Source: Ruminococcus_C sp963590855
Lineage (GTDB): Bacteria; Bacillota; Clostridia; Oscillospirales; Ruminococcaceae
Direction: 5' to 3'
DNA length: 64,000 bases
Assembly (NCBI GenBank): GCA_963590855.1
Contig: CAVAQT010000008.1
Location: 13,165-77,164, forward strand
Position numbers and translations under genes: made by a program. The notes under the pieces were generated by a model. That model was not told the DNA's origin and ran no database searches. It saw only the letters and a list, made by a program, of their open reading frames with translations. Below are positions 1 through 8,412 of this stretch, piece after piece (position 1 is the stretch's first letter; each line of letters begins with the position of its first letter).

Positions 1-20
1 GCATAATAACGCTCGTGCAA
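1..20 (-). CDS. possible start of a divergent gene running off the left edge
   Basis: On the minus strand an AGGAGG sequence (33 down to 28) is followed after seven bases by a TTG codon (20 down to 18) that stays open to the window edge. This looks like the ribosome binding site and start of a divergently transcribed gene, but only six codons are inside the window, so no family can be named. A rightward reading is also open at the edge (an in-frame stop at about 72), so the call is tentative. Confidence 0.25.
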
Positions 21-437
21 GAAAATCCCTCCTACTGTACATGCTGAGATGCGAAACTGGCTTAAAACAATAGGAAACCGGCAGGGAAAAGGAGAGGAGA
101 CCCGCCGGTTTCAGTTCGCTTTATGGAAACGTACAAGAATAGAAGGATGAAGACTTTTCATGGAAAATGGAAATGAAAGGAGTAAGCATTCCTGTACGGT
201 ATTGTTGGTCCGCTTCTTTCAAGAAACGGTAAGAATGCGGCAGAGCATCTGCTCTGCGTTTATGTACATGTGAAACAATTGCTTCAAATGACGATGGTAT
301 TAGTATACCAGTGCTTTGTGTTTGCTTTGTGAAAAACGGCTGGAAATTATCTGAAAATCGCCTTCCAGAATATTTTTCTTTTTCAATCTCAGAAGGCGCT
401 GACGCCTTGCTTTTTGCAGAAAGTTTGAAAAAAATCC
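21..437. other. intergenic region with several inverted repeats, function unknown
   Basis: No convincing gene is visible in these roughly 400 bases. The region holds three stem-forming repeats: GAAACCGGC at 74-82 with GCCGGTTTC at 104-112 (extended by GGG/CCC after a one-base bulge); 130-140 with 188-198 (11 positions, one mismatch); and GCAGAGC at 240-246 with GCTCTGC at 251-257 around a four-base loop. None is followed by a clear T-run. It could be a structured leader of the possible divergent gene, a small RNA, or the end of an upstream transcript. Confidence 0.4.
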
Positions 438-466
438 TTGCAAAACAAAATGAATTATGCTATAAT
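438..466 (+). promoter_or_regulatory. SigA-type promoter for the miaB operon
   Basis: TTGCAA at 438-443 and TATAAT at 461-466 are separated by 17 bases, and a TGC precedes the -10 box, making it an extended -10. Transcription would start near 473, about 65 bases before the miaB start. It probably drives miaB-ylbF and perhaps the mutS-mutL-miaA genes beyond. Confidence 0.8.
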
Positions 467-538
467 AAAGTGAAATGTTGTTTTTTATCTGCGCAGGCAG
501 ATGAAGAAAGTCGATGAGAAACGGAGAAGAAAAAATCT

Positions 539-1939
539 ATGGAACGTCAGAAAGAACCGCTTGCAGCTGTAACAGAAACCATGCGCACACAGCTGCGTTC
601 TTATTTGTGCGGAACACCATCCGCATATGTGCACAGCTTCGGATGCCAGTTGAATGTTTCTGACGGCGAGCGGATTCGCGGCATTTTAACTGAAATCGGT
701 TATACAATGACGGATTCTCCGGAAAATGCAGATCTGATCTTGTTCAATACATGTGCTGTGCGGGAAAGCGCAGAGGATCGCGTCTACGGTATGCTGGGCA
801 ATGTAAAAAAATATAAGAAAAGCAACCCAGATCTGGTTTTGGTTTTATGCGGCTGTATGGCGTCGGAAGAGCATACATCGGAGTATGTCCGCAGCCACTA
901 CCCATATGTGGATATTGTCTTTGGAACGGCTTCATTAAGCCGTTTTCCGCACCTTCTGCTGGAGCACTTCCGCGGCAGAAAATTCGCCTGTGACACAGGA
1001 GAATATGATGCAATGTACGAAGGGATTGTTCCGTCCCGGGAGCATCCCTTTAAGGCGTCTGTTCCGATCATGTTTGGCTGCAACAATTTCTGTACCTATT
1101 GTATTGTGCCGTATGTGCGCGGCAGAGAGCGCAGCCGGGATCCGGAGCAGATCTTGAAAGAAGTGCGCCAGTTGGTTGCAGATGGCTATAAAGAGATCAT
1201 GCTGCTGGGACAGAACGTAAACTCCTACGGAAAGGATCTGGAAACACCGCTTTCGTTTGCAGAGCTGCTGCGAAAGGTCAGCGAGATTCCGGGTGAATTT
1301 ATCGTTCGGTTTATGTCGTCTCACCCCAAAGATGCAACACCTGAACTGCTGGATACCATTCTGGAATGTCCCAAGGTCGGACACCATCTGCACTTGCCGG
1401 TGCAAAGCGGCAGCAACGATGTGCTTCGCCGCATGAACCGGCGGTATACGGTGGAAAAATACCTGGAGAGCGTTTCGTATCTTCGCCAGCGTGATCCGGA
1501 TTTTTCTTTGACGACAGATCTGATCGTGGGATTCCCGAATGAGACTGAGGCGGAATTTCAGGATACCCTGAATTTGATTCGCCGGGTGCAGTACGATAAT
1601 ATTTACACGTTTATTTATTCCAAGCGCCGCGGCACAAAAGCAGCAGAAATGGAAGATCGTACTACAGATGCCGAAAAGCGCGACCGGATGGAACGTCTGC
1701 TGACATTGCAGCGAGATATCGCCTCGGAGCACAACCGGCGCTTTATCGGAAGAACCCTTCGCGTTCTGGTGGATGGCGAAAGCAAGCGAAAGGGCAACCT
1801 CGTCGGAAAAGACAGCGCATTTATTATCGTTGAATTTCCGGGAGATAAGTCTCTGATCGGAACATTCCAGAATGTCCGCATTACAGAGGCGCGCAACTGG
1901 GCTGTTTTAGGTGAACTCGCAGAGGAGGAGCAAAAATGA
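539..1939 (+). CDS. miaB: tRNA-2-methylthio-N6-isopentenyladenosine synthase MiaB
   Basis: The 466-residue product is a radical-SAM methylthiotransferase that adds a methylthio group to i6A37 of tRNAs reading UNN codons. The N-terminal domain has the three expected cluster cysteines (C36 in SFGCQLN, C72 in NTCAVRE, C106 in CGCM). The radical-SAM CxxxCxxC motif is C181, C185 and C188 (GCNNFCTYC), and a TRAM domain lies at about 395-460. A GGAG 12 bases upstream supports the ATG at 539, although the spacing is long. The stop overlaps the next gene by four bases (ATGA). MiaA, which makes its i6A substrate, is encoded further down the same strand at 7102. Confidence 0.97.
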   Translation: MERQKEPLAAVTETMRTQLRSYLCGTPSAYVHSFGCQLNVSDGERIRGILTEIGYTMTDSPENADLILFNTCAVRESAEDRVYGMLGNVKKYKKSNPDLVLVLCGCMASEEHTSEYVRSHYPYVDIVFGTASLSRFPHLLLEHFRGRKFACDTGEYDAMYEGIVPSREHPFKASVPIMFGCNNFCTYCIVPYVRGRERSRDPEQILKEVRQLVADGYKEIMLLGQNVNSYGKDLETPLSFAELLRKVSEIPGEFIVRFMSSHPKDATPELLDTILECPKVGHHLHLPVQSGSNDVLRRMNRRYTVEKYLESVSYLRQRDPDFSLTTDLIVGFPNETEAEFQDTLNLIRRVQYDNIYTFIYSKRRGTKAAEMEDRTTDAEKRDRMERLLTLQRDIASEHNRRFIGRTLRVLVDGESKRKGNLVGKDSAFIIVEFPGDKSLIGTFQNVRITEARNWAVLGELAEEEQK

Positions 1940-2352
1940 CAGAAGTAGAAGCAGCAGTACGCCAGCTGGGAAAGGCGATTCAGGCAGATCCTCGGTATGC
2001 TGCCTATTGGAATGCCAAGGCGGATAATGATGCAGATACAGAACTGCAAAATGACATCCAGGCTTTTAATTTCAAGAAGATGTCCTATCAGCATGAAGCG
2101 GAAAAGCTGGAAGAAAAACGCAATCCGGAAAAGATGGAAAAACTGGAACATGAAGTGCAGGAATTGTACCTGAAAATTATGGATAATCCCAACATGCGCG
2201 CATTTGAAACGGCAAAGCAGGCAATGAATGCGATGATGCAGGAAGTGGACACGATTCTCTCCTTGTGCGCAAACGGAGAAGATCCGGATAAGTGCCATCC
2301 CGATTTGACAAATTGCACCGGGAACTGTTCCGGCTGCAGCGGCTGCCATTAA
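1936..2352 (+). CDS. ylbF: YlbF/YmcA family protein with cysteine-rich tail
   Basis: The 138-residue protein is predicted to be largely alpha-helical and resembles the YlbF/YmcA (Com_YlbF) family. In Bacillus this family joins YaaT in the Y-complex, which carries Fe-S clusters and assists RNase Y-dependent mRNA processing, competence, biofilm formation and sporulation. The last 30 residues hold six cysteines, ending in TGNCSGCSGCH, which could ligate a cluster or metal. Translation is probably coupled to miaB through the ATGA overlap. Family assignment is from sequence feel and its miaB/mutS neighbourhood, which is usual for this gene in Clostridia. Confidence 0.85.
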   Translation: MTEVEAAVRQLGKAIQADPRYAAYWNAKADNDADTELQNDIQAFNFKKMSYQHEAEKLEEKRNPEKMEKLEHEVQELYLKIMDNPNMRAFETAKQAMNAMMQEVDTILSLCANGEDPDKCHPDLTNCTGNCSGCSGCH

Positions 2353-2362
2353 AATGTTTGAA

Positions 2363-2393
2363 GTAACACCGCACAAGCTCTGTGCGGTGTTAC
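2363..2393 (+). repeat. perfect 13-bp intergenic hairpin after ylbF
   Basis: GTAACACCGCACA at 2363-2375 pairs perfectly with TGTGCGGTGTTAC at 2381-2393 around a five-base loop. It sits 11 bases after the ylbF stop and has no T-run after it, so it is not a canonical Rho-independent terminator. It could stabilise the 3' end or act as a processing or pausing site. Its arm GTGCGGTGTT recurs in the hairpin after ispG. Confidence 0.75.
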
Positions 2394-2430
2394 CTTGAAA
2401 ATGTATTATGATTTTCAGAGGTGAAATCCA

Positions 2431-5055
2431 TTGAATTTAGCAGATGTCCCAAAAGAAAAGCTGTCACCAATGATGCAGCAGTACGCAGCAACGAAGGAAA
2501 AATACAAGGATTGTATCCTGTTCTTCCGGCTGGGTGACTTTTATGAAATGTTTTTTGAGGATGCGATCCTGGTCTCCAGAGAATTGGAACTGACGCTTAC
2601 CGGAAAAGAATGCGGTTTGGAAGAACGCGCCCCGATGTGCGGCATTCCTTATCACAGCGCAGAATTGTATTTAAAGCGCCTGGTGGACAAGGGTCATAAA
2701 ATCGCAATATGCGAGCAGATGACAGACCCGGCTCTGAGCAAAGGCCTGGTAGAACGGGATGTGATCCGGATCGTCACGCCTGGCACTCTGATTGAAAGCA
2801 GTATGCTGGAGGACGACTCCAACAACTACATCTGCACGCTGTATTACGGAAACGATGGCTCCTGCGCCCTTTGCTTTGCAGACCTGTCCACCGGTGAAAT
2901 GTCGTTGACTGTACCGCAGGAAGCGGCAGACTTGTCTGTTCGTATCATGGATGTGCTCTCACGTTATATGCCGTCCGAATTGGTCATGAACAGCCAGGCA
3001 CTGTCTTTAAAATCGGTTATGGATTTCATCAAGGTTCGTCTGCAATGTGCGGTTTCGCTTCGTGATGACATTTGCTTTGATCCGGTGCAAAACCGGGAAC
3101 TCATTTGTCAGCAGTTCGGTGTCTCCTCACTGGATCTGCTGGGCATGACCGAGGACGGCGCAGATGTCAGTGCTGTCTGCGGCATGCTGGACTATATCCG
3201 GGAAACCCAAAAGCGCAATATCGCCCGGTTCGTCTCCATTGAAGTTGCAGACAGCGCATCTGCAATGGGTCTGGATCTCAACGCCAGACGCAATCTGGAA
3301 CTGACAGAGACGATCCGGAACAAGGAACGAAAAGGTTCACTGCTGTGGCTGCTGGATGATGCCAGAACGGCAATGGGAAAGCGTCTTTTAAAGACCTGGA
3401 TCGAACAGCCTCTGGTGCAGCCGGTAAAAATCATGGCACGATTAGATGCAGTCGGTGCATTTGTGAAGAAGAGCATCGTCTTGATGGAAGTGCGCGACTT
3501 GCTGGATCATGTCTATGATTTAGAGCGTCTTATGACGCGGGTGATCTATCAGAAGGCAACACCGCGTGACTTGAAGTCTCTTTCCATGACGGCACAGCAG
3601 CTTCCCGAATTGAAGATGCAGCTGCAAAAACTGGCAGGGGATTCCCGTCTGCTTTCCACATTGGAGCAGCAGATCTCTCCGTTGGAGCGTGTCACAAACC
3701 TGGTAGAAAATGCAATTGTAGATGATCCGCCGATGACCCTGAAAGACGGCGGCGTCATTCGTGACGGCTTCCACGAAGAACTGGATCGCCAGCGCCGTAT
3801 TATGAACGGCGGTACGCAGATCATCGATGAGATTCTGCAAAGAGAACGGGAACGTACCGGCATAAAAGGCCTAAAGATCGGCTACAATCGTGTTTTCGGT
3901 TACTACCTGGAAGTAACACGTTCTTACTACGATCTTGTGCCGTCAGATTATATCCGGAAGCAGACACTTGCAAACAGCGAGCGTTTCATTACAGAAGAAC
4001 TGAAAAATGTAGAAAATGAGATACTTGGTGCAAAGGATCGTGTCCTGCGGTTGGAAGAAGGCATTTTCTCTGAGGTGCGCGACTGTCTGGCGGCAATGCT
4101 GAAAAAAGTGCAGGAAACTGCTGCTGCTGTGGCACAGGTGGACGTGCTCGCTTCTTTTGCAAATGTGGCGATCGAAAATGATTACACCAAACCTGAAATC
4201 GCTGTGGACGGGAGCATTCAGATCACAGGCGGCCGTCACCCGGTAGTGGAGCGCATGCTGACCGAGGAAATGTTTGTCCCGAATGATACCTACTTGGATA
4301 CCAAGGCACAGCGAATGCTGATGATTACCGGGCCGAATATGGCAGGTAAATCCACCTATATGCGTCAGGTTGCTTTGATTACATTGATGGCACAGATCGG
4401 TTCGTTTGTTCCGGCTGAATATGCAAAAATCTCGGTGGTAGATAAGATCTTTACCCGCATCGGTGCTTCTGATGATCTGACTGCCGGACAGAGTACCTTC
4501 ATGGTGGAGATGAAGGAAGTTTCCGATATTCTGAACTATGCCACCAAAAACAGCCTGGTAATCTTGGACGAAGTGGGACGTGGCACTTCAACCCTGGACG
4601 GCGTCAGCATCGCCCGTGCAGTTGCAGAATATATCAGCGGCAGAAAGATCGGCTGCAAAACGCTGTTTGCCACCCATTATCACGAATTGCTGGATCTGGA
4701 GCAGGAGATTGACGGCGTAAAAAATTACAGCATTGCCGTGAAAAAACATGGGGATTCCATTCGCTTTCTGCGAAAGATCGTTCCCGGCGGCGTGGATGAC
4801 AGTTATGGCATTGCAGTAGCCAAGCTTGCCGGACTGCCGGATCAGGTGGTGAAACGCGCAAAGCAGCTCCTTTCCGAAATGGAGGCACAGGCGGTATCCA
4901 ATCTGCCGAATCATACGGCACAAAATGGTCAGATCAGCTTTGCGGCAATGCAGCAGGAAAGGGTCATTACAACATTGCAGAAAACGCATCTGGCTGAACT
5001 GAGCGATGCAGAATGCCGGGAACTGCTGGCAGATCTTACAGCAATGTTAAACTAA
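2431..5055 (+). CDS. mutS: DNA mismatch repair protein MutS
   Basis: The 874-residue protein binds mismatches as the first step of mismatch repair and hands over to MutL. The mismatch-wedge FYE motif is at residues 37-39. The ATPase Walker A GPNMAGKST is at about 634-642 and the Walker B block ILDEVGRGTST follows about 75 residues later, then the ATHYHEL signature. The start is a TTG at 2431 with an AGAGGTGA ribosome binding site seven bases away; the next in-frame ATG is 13 codons in. Length is typical. mutL follows 61 bases downstream. Confidence 0.97.
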   Translation: MNLADVPKEKLSPMMQQYAATKEKYKDCILFFRLGDFYEMFFEDAILVSRELELTLTGKECGLEERAPMCGIPYHSAELYLKRLVDKGHKIAICEQMTDPALSKGLVERDVIRIVTPGTLIESSMLEDDSNNYICTLYYGNDGSCALCFADLSTGEMSLTVPQEAADLSVRIMDVLSRYMPSELVMNSQALSLKSVMDFIKVRLQCAVSLRDDICFDPVQNRELICQQFGVSSLDLLGMTEDGADVSAVCGMLDYIRETQKRNIARFVSIEVADSASAMGLDLNARRNLELTETIRNKERKGSLLWLLDDARTAMGKRLLKTWIEQPLVQPVKIMARLDAVGAFVKKSIVLMEVRDLLDHVYDLERLMTRVIYQKATPRDLKSLSMTAQQLPELKMQLQKLAGDSRLLSTLEQQISPLERVTNLVENAIVDDPPMTLKDGGVIRDGFHEELDRQRRIMNGGTQIIDEILQRERERTGIKGLKIGYNRVFGYYLEVTRSYYDLVPSDYIRKQTLANSERFITEELKNVENEILGAKDRVLRLEEGIFSEVRDCLAAMLKKVQETAAAVAQVDVLASFANVAIENDYTKPEIAVDGSIQITGGRHPVVERMLTEEMFVPNDTYLDTKAQRMLMITGPNMAGKSTYMRQVALITLMAQIGSFVPAEYAKISVVDKIFTRIGASDDLTAGQSTFMVEMKEVSDILNYATKNSLVILDEVGRGTSTLDGVSIARAVAEYISGRKIGCKTLFATHYHELLDLEQEIDGVKNYSIAVKKHGDSIRFLRKIVPGGVDDSYGIAVAKLAGLPDQVVKRAKQLLSEMEAQAVSNLPNHTAQNGQISFAAMQQERVITTLQKTHLAELSDAECRELLADLTAMLN

Positions 5056-5116
5056 AAGAGCGCGAAAAGCTCTGTGGACTGCGGCGAATTTGCCGCTTAG
5101 AAAGAAGGTGTTTGTC

Positions 5117-7096
5117 ATGCCGCACATTACAGTTTTGCGAAAAGAAATCTCTGAATTGATTGCGGCCGGTGAGGTGATTGAGCGTCCCTCTTCTGTAATC
5201 AAGGAAGTTGTGGAGAACGCCATTGATGCCGGCGCAAAACATATTACCGTAGAGATCCAGCATGGCGGAACAACCTATATGCGTATTGTGGACGACGGCT
5301 GCGGCATGGCAGCAGAAGAAGTACCGACTGCCTTCCTGCGGCATGCCACCAGCAAAATATCAGATAAGGCAGACTTGGATCACATTTTTACACTGGGCTT
5401 TCGCGGCGAGGCGCTTGCTTCCATTGCAGCGGTCGCAAAAGTCACAGTGCTGACCAAGCGAAAGGAAGACGAATACGGTACAAGCTATCATATTTCAGGC
5501 GGAGTTGCTGAAGCGCCGGAACAAACCGGATGCCCGGATGGAACGACGCTTTTGATCCGGGATCTGTTTTATAATGTCCCGGTGCGGCAGAAGTTCATGA
5601 AACGGGATGTTACAGAAGCCAATGCGGTGAGTCAGATCGTACAGAAGATTGCCTTGTCTCATCCGGAAATTGCGTTCCGGATGATCCGCGATAATCGTAC
5701 AGAATTTCGCACGGACGGCAGCGGCGATCTTTACACGGCGATCTACTCCATTCTCGGAAAAGAATTTGCACATGACCTGATTCCCGTTTCTTATGAGGAT
5801 GGCATGCACCAGGTCACCGGATTTGTGGGGAAGCCGCTCTATTCTCGTTCCAATCGGTCGTTTCAAAACTTTTTCATCAATGGAAGATATGTTCGCTCCA
5901 GACAGTGCAGCGTCGCCCTGGAAAATGCCTATCAGAATTTGATTATGGTCGGAAAATTCCCGACCTGTGTTTTGATGCTGCAAGTTCCACCGGAACATGT
6001 AGATGTCAATATCCATCCTGCCAAAGCGGAGGTGCGCTTTTCAGATGAAAAATCGGTGATGGACAGCTTGTTCTTCGCGGTAAAAAATGCACTGATGAAC
6101 AACGGCTTGATCTACGAGTTTCAGATGGATCATGTCCCGCAGCGGGACTGGACAGCGCAGCCGGAAGTACAGCAGGAATTTGTACAGCCGGCTATTCCGG
6201 AAACAGATGCAGTATCTGAGCCGGAGGTGCTTCTTCCGCCCGCGGTTTCAACAGCAACAGCAAGGGAAAAGGAGATCGTTTCACCCTTGGTGCGTACAGC
6301 TCCGGCGGCAATCGCAGTGCAGCACGCAGTTCCACCTGAGATACCAGAACTCGTGCAGAGGGCGGAAAATCCGGAAGCGAGTCCAAAGACAGTTCCGGAT
6401 TCATCGCCGATCGCGGAACTCCCGGAGAAAAAATATACATTCCTCAGCGATAAGTCGTTTTCGGAGAGACCGGCGCCAGTCCCTGAAACGCAGCTTCCCC
6501 AATTACCGGAAAAGCCAAAGACAAGAATCCGCGTGATCGGAGAGATCTTTGAGAATTATATCATTGCAGAAGCCTCAGACAGAGAGGAACTGCTGATTTT
6601 TGACAAGCATGCAGCACATGAGCGCGTCATATTTGAACAGCTGAAATCCGGTGCTGCAAAGCAAACCAGTCAGATGCTGCTGCGCCCGAGCGAAACGCTG
6701 CTTTCGATGGAAGAGTTTTCAGCGGTTCAGGAAAACCTGCCGCGCCTGTCAGAGATGGGCTTTACCTTTGATTGCAGTACCCCGCCGCGGCTTCGCGCAT
6801 CCGCTGTGCCGTCTTTTGTGCTTCCTTTGAATATTGACGAGGTGGTAACGGAGATCGCACATAATCTGGTGTTAGGGAAACGTGATCCGCAGGTGCACAC
6901 GTTTAATGACACACTGCATACCATCGCATGCAAATCTGCAATCCGTTCCGGAGATCATTCTACGATCCAGGAATTGCAGAAATTAGCACAGCAGGTATGG
7001 GACGATGAACATATCCGGCACTGTCCGCATGGGAGACCGGTGATGTTTGTCATTCGCAAGTATGATCTGGAAAAACAATTTCGTCGAAAGGTATAA
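5117..7096 (+). CDS. mutL: DNA mismatch repair protein MutL (endonuclease type)
   Basis: The 659-residue protein couples mismatch recognition by MutS to strand removal. The N-terminal GHKL ATPase shows the ENAIDAGA and DDGCGM motifs, then FRGEALAS. A proline- and glutamate-rich linker follows at about 340-470. The C-terminal domain has DKHAAHERVIFE, a close match to the DQHAxxExxxxE metal motif of nicking MutL proteins, plus ACKSA and CPHGRP, so this is an endonuclease-type MutL as expected in bacteria lacking MutH. ATG 5117 is chosen because AAGGTG lies about six bases upstream; the frame is open nine codons earlier without a better site. Confidence 0.96.
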   Translation: MPHITVLRKEISELIAAGEVIERPSSVIKEVVENAIDAGAKHITVEIQHGGTTYMRIVDDGCGMAAEEVPTAFLRHATSKISDKADLDHIFTLGFRGEALASIAAVAKVTVLTKRKEDEYGTSYHISGGVAEAPEQTGCPDGTTLLIRDLFYNVPVRQKFMKRDVTEANAVSQIVQKIALSHPEIAFRMIRDNRTEFRTDGSGDLYTAIYSILGKEFAHDLIPVSYEDGMHQVTGFVGKPLYSRSNRSFQNFFINGRYVRSRQCSVALENAYQNLIMVGKFPTCVLMLQVPPEHVDVNIHPAKAEVRFSDEKSVMDSLFFAVKNALMNNGLIYEFQMDHVPQRDWTAQPEVQQEFVQPAIPETDAVSEPEVLLPPAVSTATAREKEIVSPLVRTAPAAIAVQHAVPPEIPELVQRAENPEASPKTVPDSSPIAELPEKKYTFLSDKSFSERPAPVPETQLPQLPEKPKTRIRVIGEIFENYIIAEASDREELLIFDKHAAHERVIFEQLKSGAAKQTSQMLLRPSETLLSMEEFSAVQENLPRLSEMGFTFDCSTPPRLRASAVPSFVLPLNIDEVVTEIAHNLVLGKRDPQVHTFNDTLHTIACKSAIRSGDHSTIQELQKLAQQVWDDEHIRHCPHGRPVMFVIRKYDLEKQFRRKV

Positions 7097-7101
7097 AGTT
7101 T

Positions 7102-8064
7102 ATGGGTGAAGCAAAGAAAATACCTGTGCTTGCAATTGTCGGCCCGACTGCTTCCGGAAAAACCGCATTGGGTGTCATGCTGGCAAAACAATATCACGGA
7201 GAAATTGTTTCGGCAGACTCCATGCAGATCTATCAGGGATTGGATATTGCAACGGCAAAGCCGTCACCGGAAGAGCAGGAGGGAATACCGCATCATTTGA
7301 TCGGCTGTGTCCCGATGGATGTTTCGTTTAGCGTTGCTGATTATCTGGCGCTGGCAAAGCCGCTGATCGCCGATATCCATCGTCGCGATCGTTTGCCCAT
7401 CATTGTCGGCGGAACAGGACTTTACGTTTCCTCATTGCTTTCCAATGTACAGCTTGCCCCCACCAAACAAGATCCTGCACTGCGGGAACAGCTGAAAGCT
7501 TACGCCGTACAGCACGGAAATGACGCGCTGCATGCAAAGCTGGTGCAGCTGGATCCACAGGCGGCTGCGGAAATCCACCCCAATAATCTTGTTCGTGTGA
7601 TCCGGGCACTGGAGGTATGCATGCTTACTGGCAAAACTTTCAGCGAATGCAAAGCAGAAAGCCACCAGCTCCCCAGTCCGTATCAGTCTTTGCAGATCGG
7701 ATTGACTTATCCGCGGGATGTGTTGTATGAACGCATCAACGAGAGAGTGGATCTGATGGTACAGCAGGGAATGGTAGAAGAAGCCTATGCGGTGTACCAG
7801 AACGAAGCACTCCGAACGGCCTATCACGCGATTGGATACAAGGAACTGATTCCATATTTTAAAAATGAAGAAACATTGCAGACATGTATCGACAAAATCA
7901 AACAAGAAACACGCAGATATGCCAAAAGACAATTGACGTGGTTTCGCAAAAACGAGCATATACAGTGGATTATTTTAGACAAATTTGACAAGAAACCAGA
8001 AATTTTGGAAAAGTGTCAAAAAATTATAGCCAAGTCCGGCGAAATGTGCTATAATATAGATTGA
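7102..8064 (+). CDS. miaA: tRNA dimethylallyltransferase MiaA
   Basis: The 320-residue enzyme transfers dimethylallyl from DMAPP to A37 of tRNA, giving i6A that MiaB then thiomethylates. The P-loop GPTASGKT is at about residues 14-21, followed by SADSMQIYQGLDIATAKP and the VGGTGLY motif typical of the family. It begins five bases after the mutL stop, which suggests translational coupling. The mutL-miaA-hfq order is widespread. The hfq promoter lies inside its 3' end. Confidence 0.97.
   Translation: MGEAKKIPVLAIVGPTASGKTALGVMLAKQYHGEIVSADSMQIYQGLDIATAKPSPEEQEGIPHHLIGCVPMDVSFSVADYLALAKPLIADIHRRDRLPIIVGGTGLYVSSLLSNVQLAPTKQDPALREQLKAYAVQHGNDALHAKLVQLDPQAAAEIHPNNLVRVIRALEVCMLTGKTFSECKAESHQLPSPYQSLQIGLTYPRDVLYERINERVDLMVQQGMVEEAYAVYQNEALRTAYHAIGYKELIPYFKNEETLQTCIDKIKQETRRYAKRQLTWFRKNEHIQWIILDKFDKKPEILEKCQKIIAKSGEMCYNID
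8027..8055 (+). promoter_or_regulatory. probable promoter for hfq inside the miaA 3' end
   Basis: TATAAT at 8050-8055 is preceded by TGC, giving an extended -10. The -35 at 8027-8032 (TAGCCA) is weak, at 17 bases spacing. Transcription would begin near 8062, leaving a leader of about 65 bases before hfq. Confidence 0.5.
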
Positions 8065-8127
8065 GCTTTTATAGACAAAGAGAAAAGCCAGGAACAAACT
8101 CTGCTTTTGCGGAAAAGGAGTATGACA

Positions 8128-8364
8128 ATGAATAAACTTATGAATTTGCAGGATGTATTTTTAAACCAGGCGCGGAAAGAACGCTTAAATGTTACGATCT
8201 TTCTGACAAACGGCTTCCAGTTCAAAGGCATCGTCAAAGGGTTTGACAGCTACATTGTGATTTTGGAGTGCGAAGGGAAACAGAACCTGGTGTATAAGCA
8301 TGCGATTTCTACGATCATTCCTGCGCATCCCATTTCCATTTTAGAGGAAGATGAAATGCTTTGA
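8128..8364 (+). CDS. hfq: RNA chaperone Hfq
   Basis: The 78-residue protein is an Sm-like ring protein that binds small RNAs and A-rich RNA. The Sm1 segment (NVTIFLTNGFQFKGIVKGFDSYIVIL region) and the Sm2 YKHAIST motif, holding the conserved K-H pair, are both present. The short C-terminus is normal for Firmicutes. ATG 8128 is preferred because GGAG at 8117-8120 stands seven bases away; the ATG at 8122 is only one base from it. The miaA-hfq linkage is conserved in many bacteria. Confidence 0.96.
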   Translation: MNKLMNLQDVFLNQARKERLNVTIFLTNGFQFKGIVKGFDSYIVILECEGKQNLVYKHAISTIIPAHPISILEEDEML

Positions 8365-8412
8365 GAAAATCTGAAGAAGAAAACATTGTTCTGTTTGTGA
8401 GGTAGCCAGAAA

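Noticed and set aside
173..232. 19-codon ORF starting at 173 in the left intergenic region
   Set aside because: No proper ribosome binding site, and it runs across one arm of an inverted repeat.
311..517. 68-codon + strand ORF before miaB
   Set aside because: The miaB promoter boxes (438-466) lie inside it, it starts with GTG lacking a ribosome binding site, and its composition is unlike a protein.
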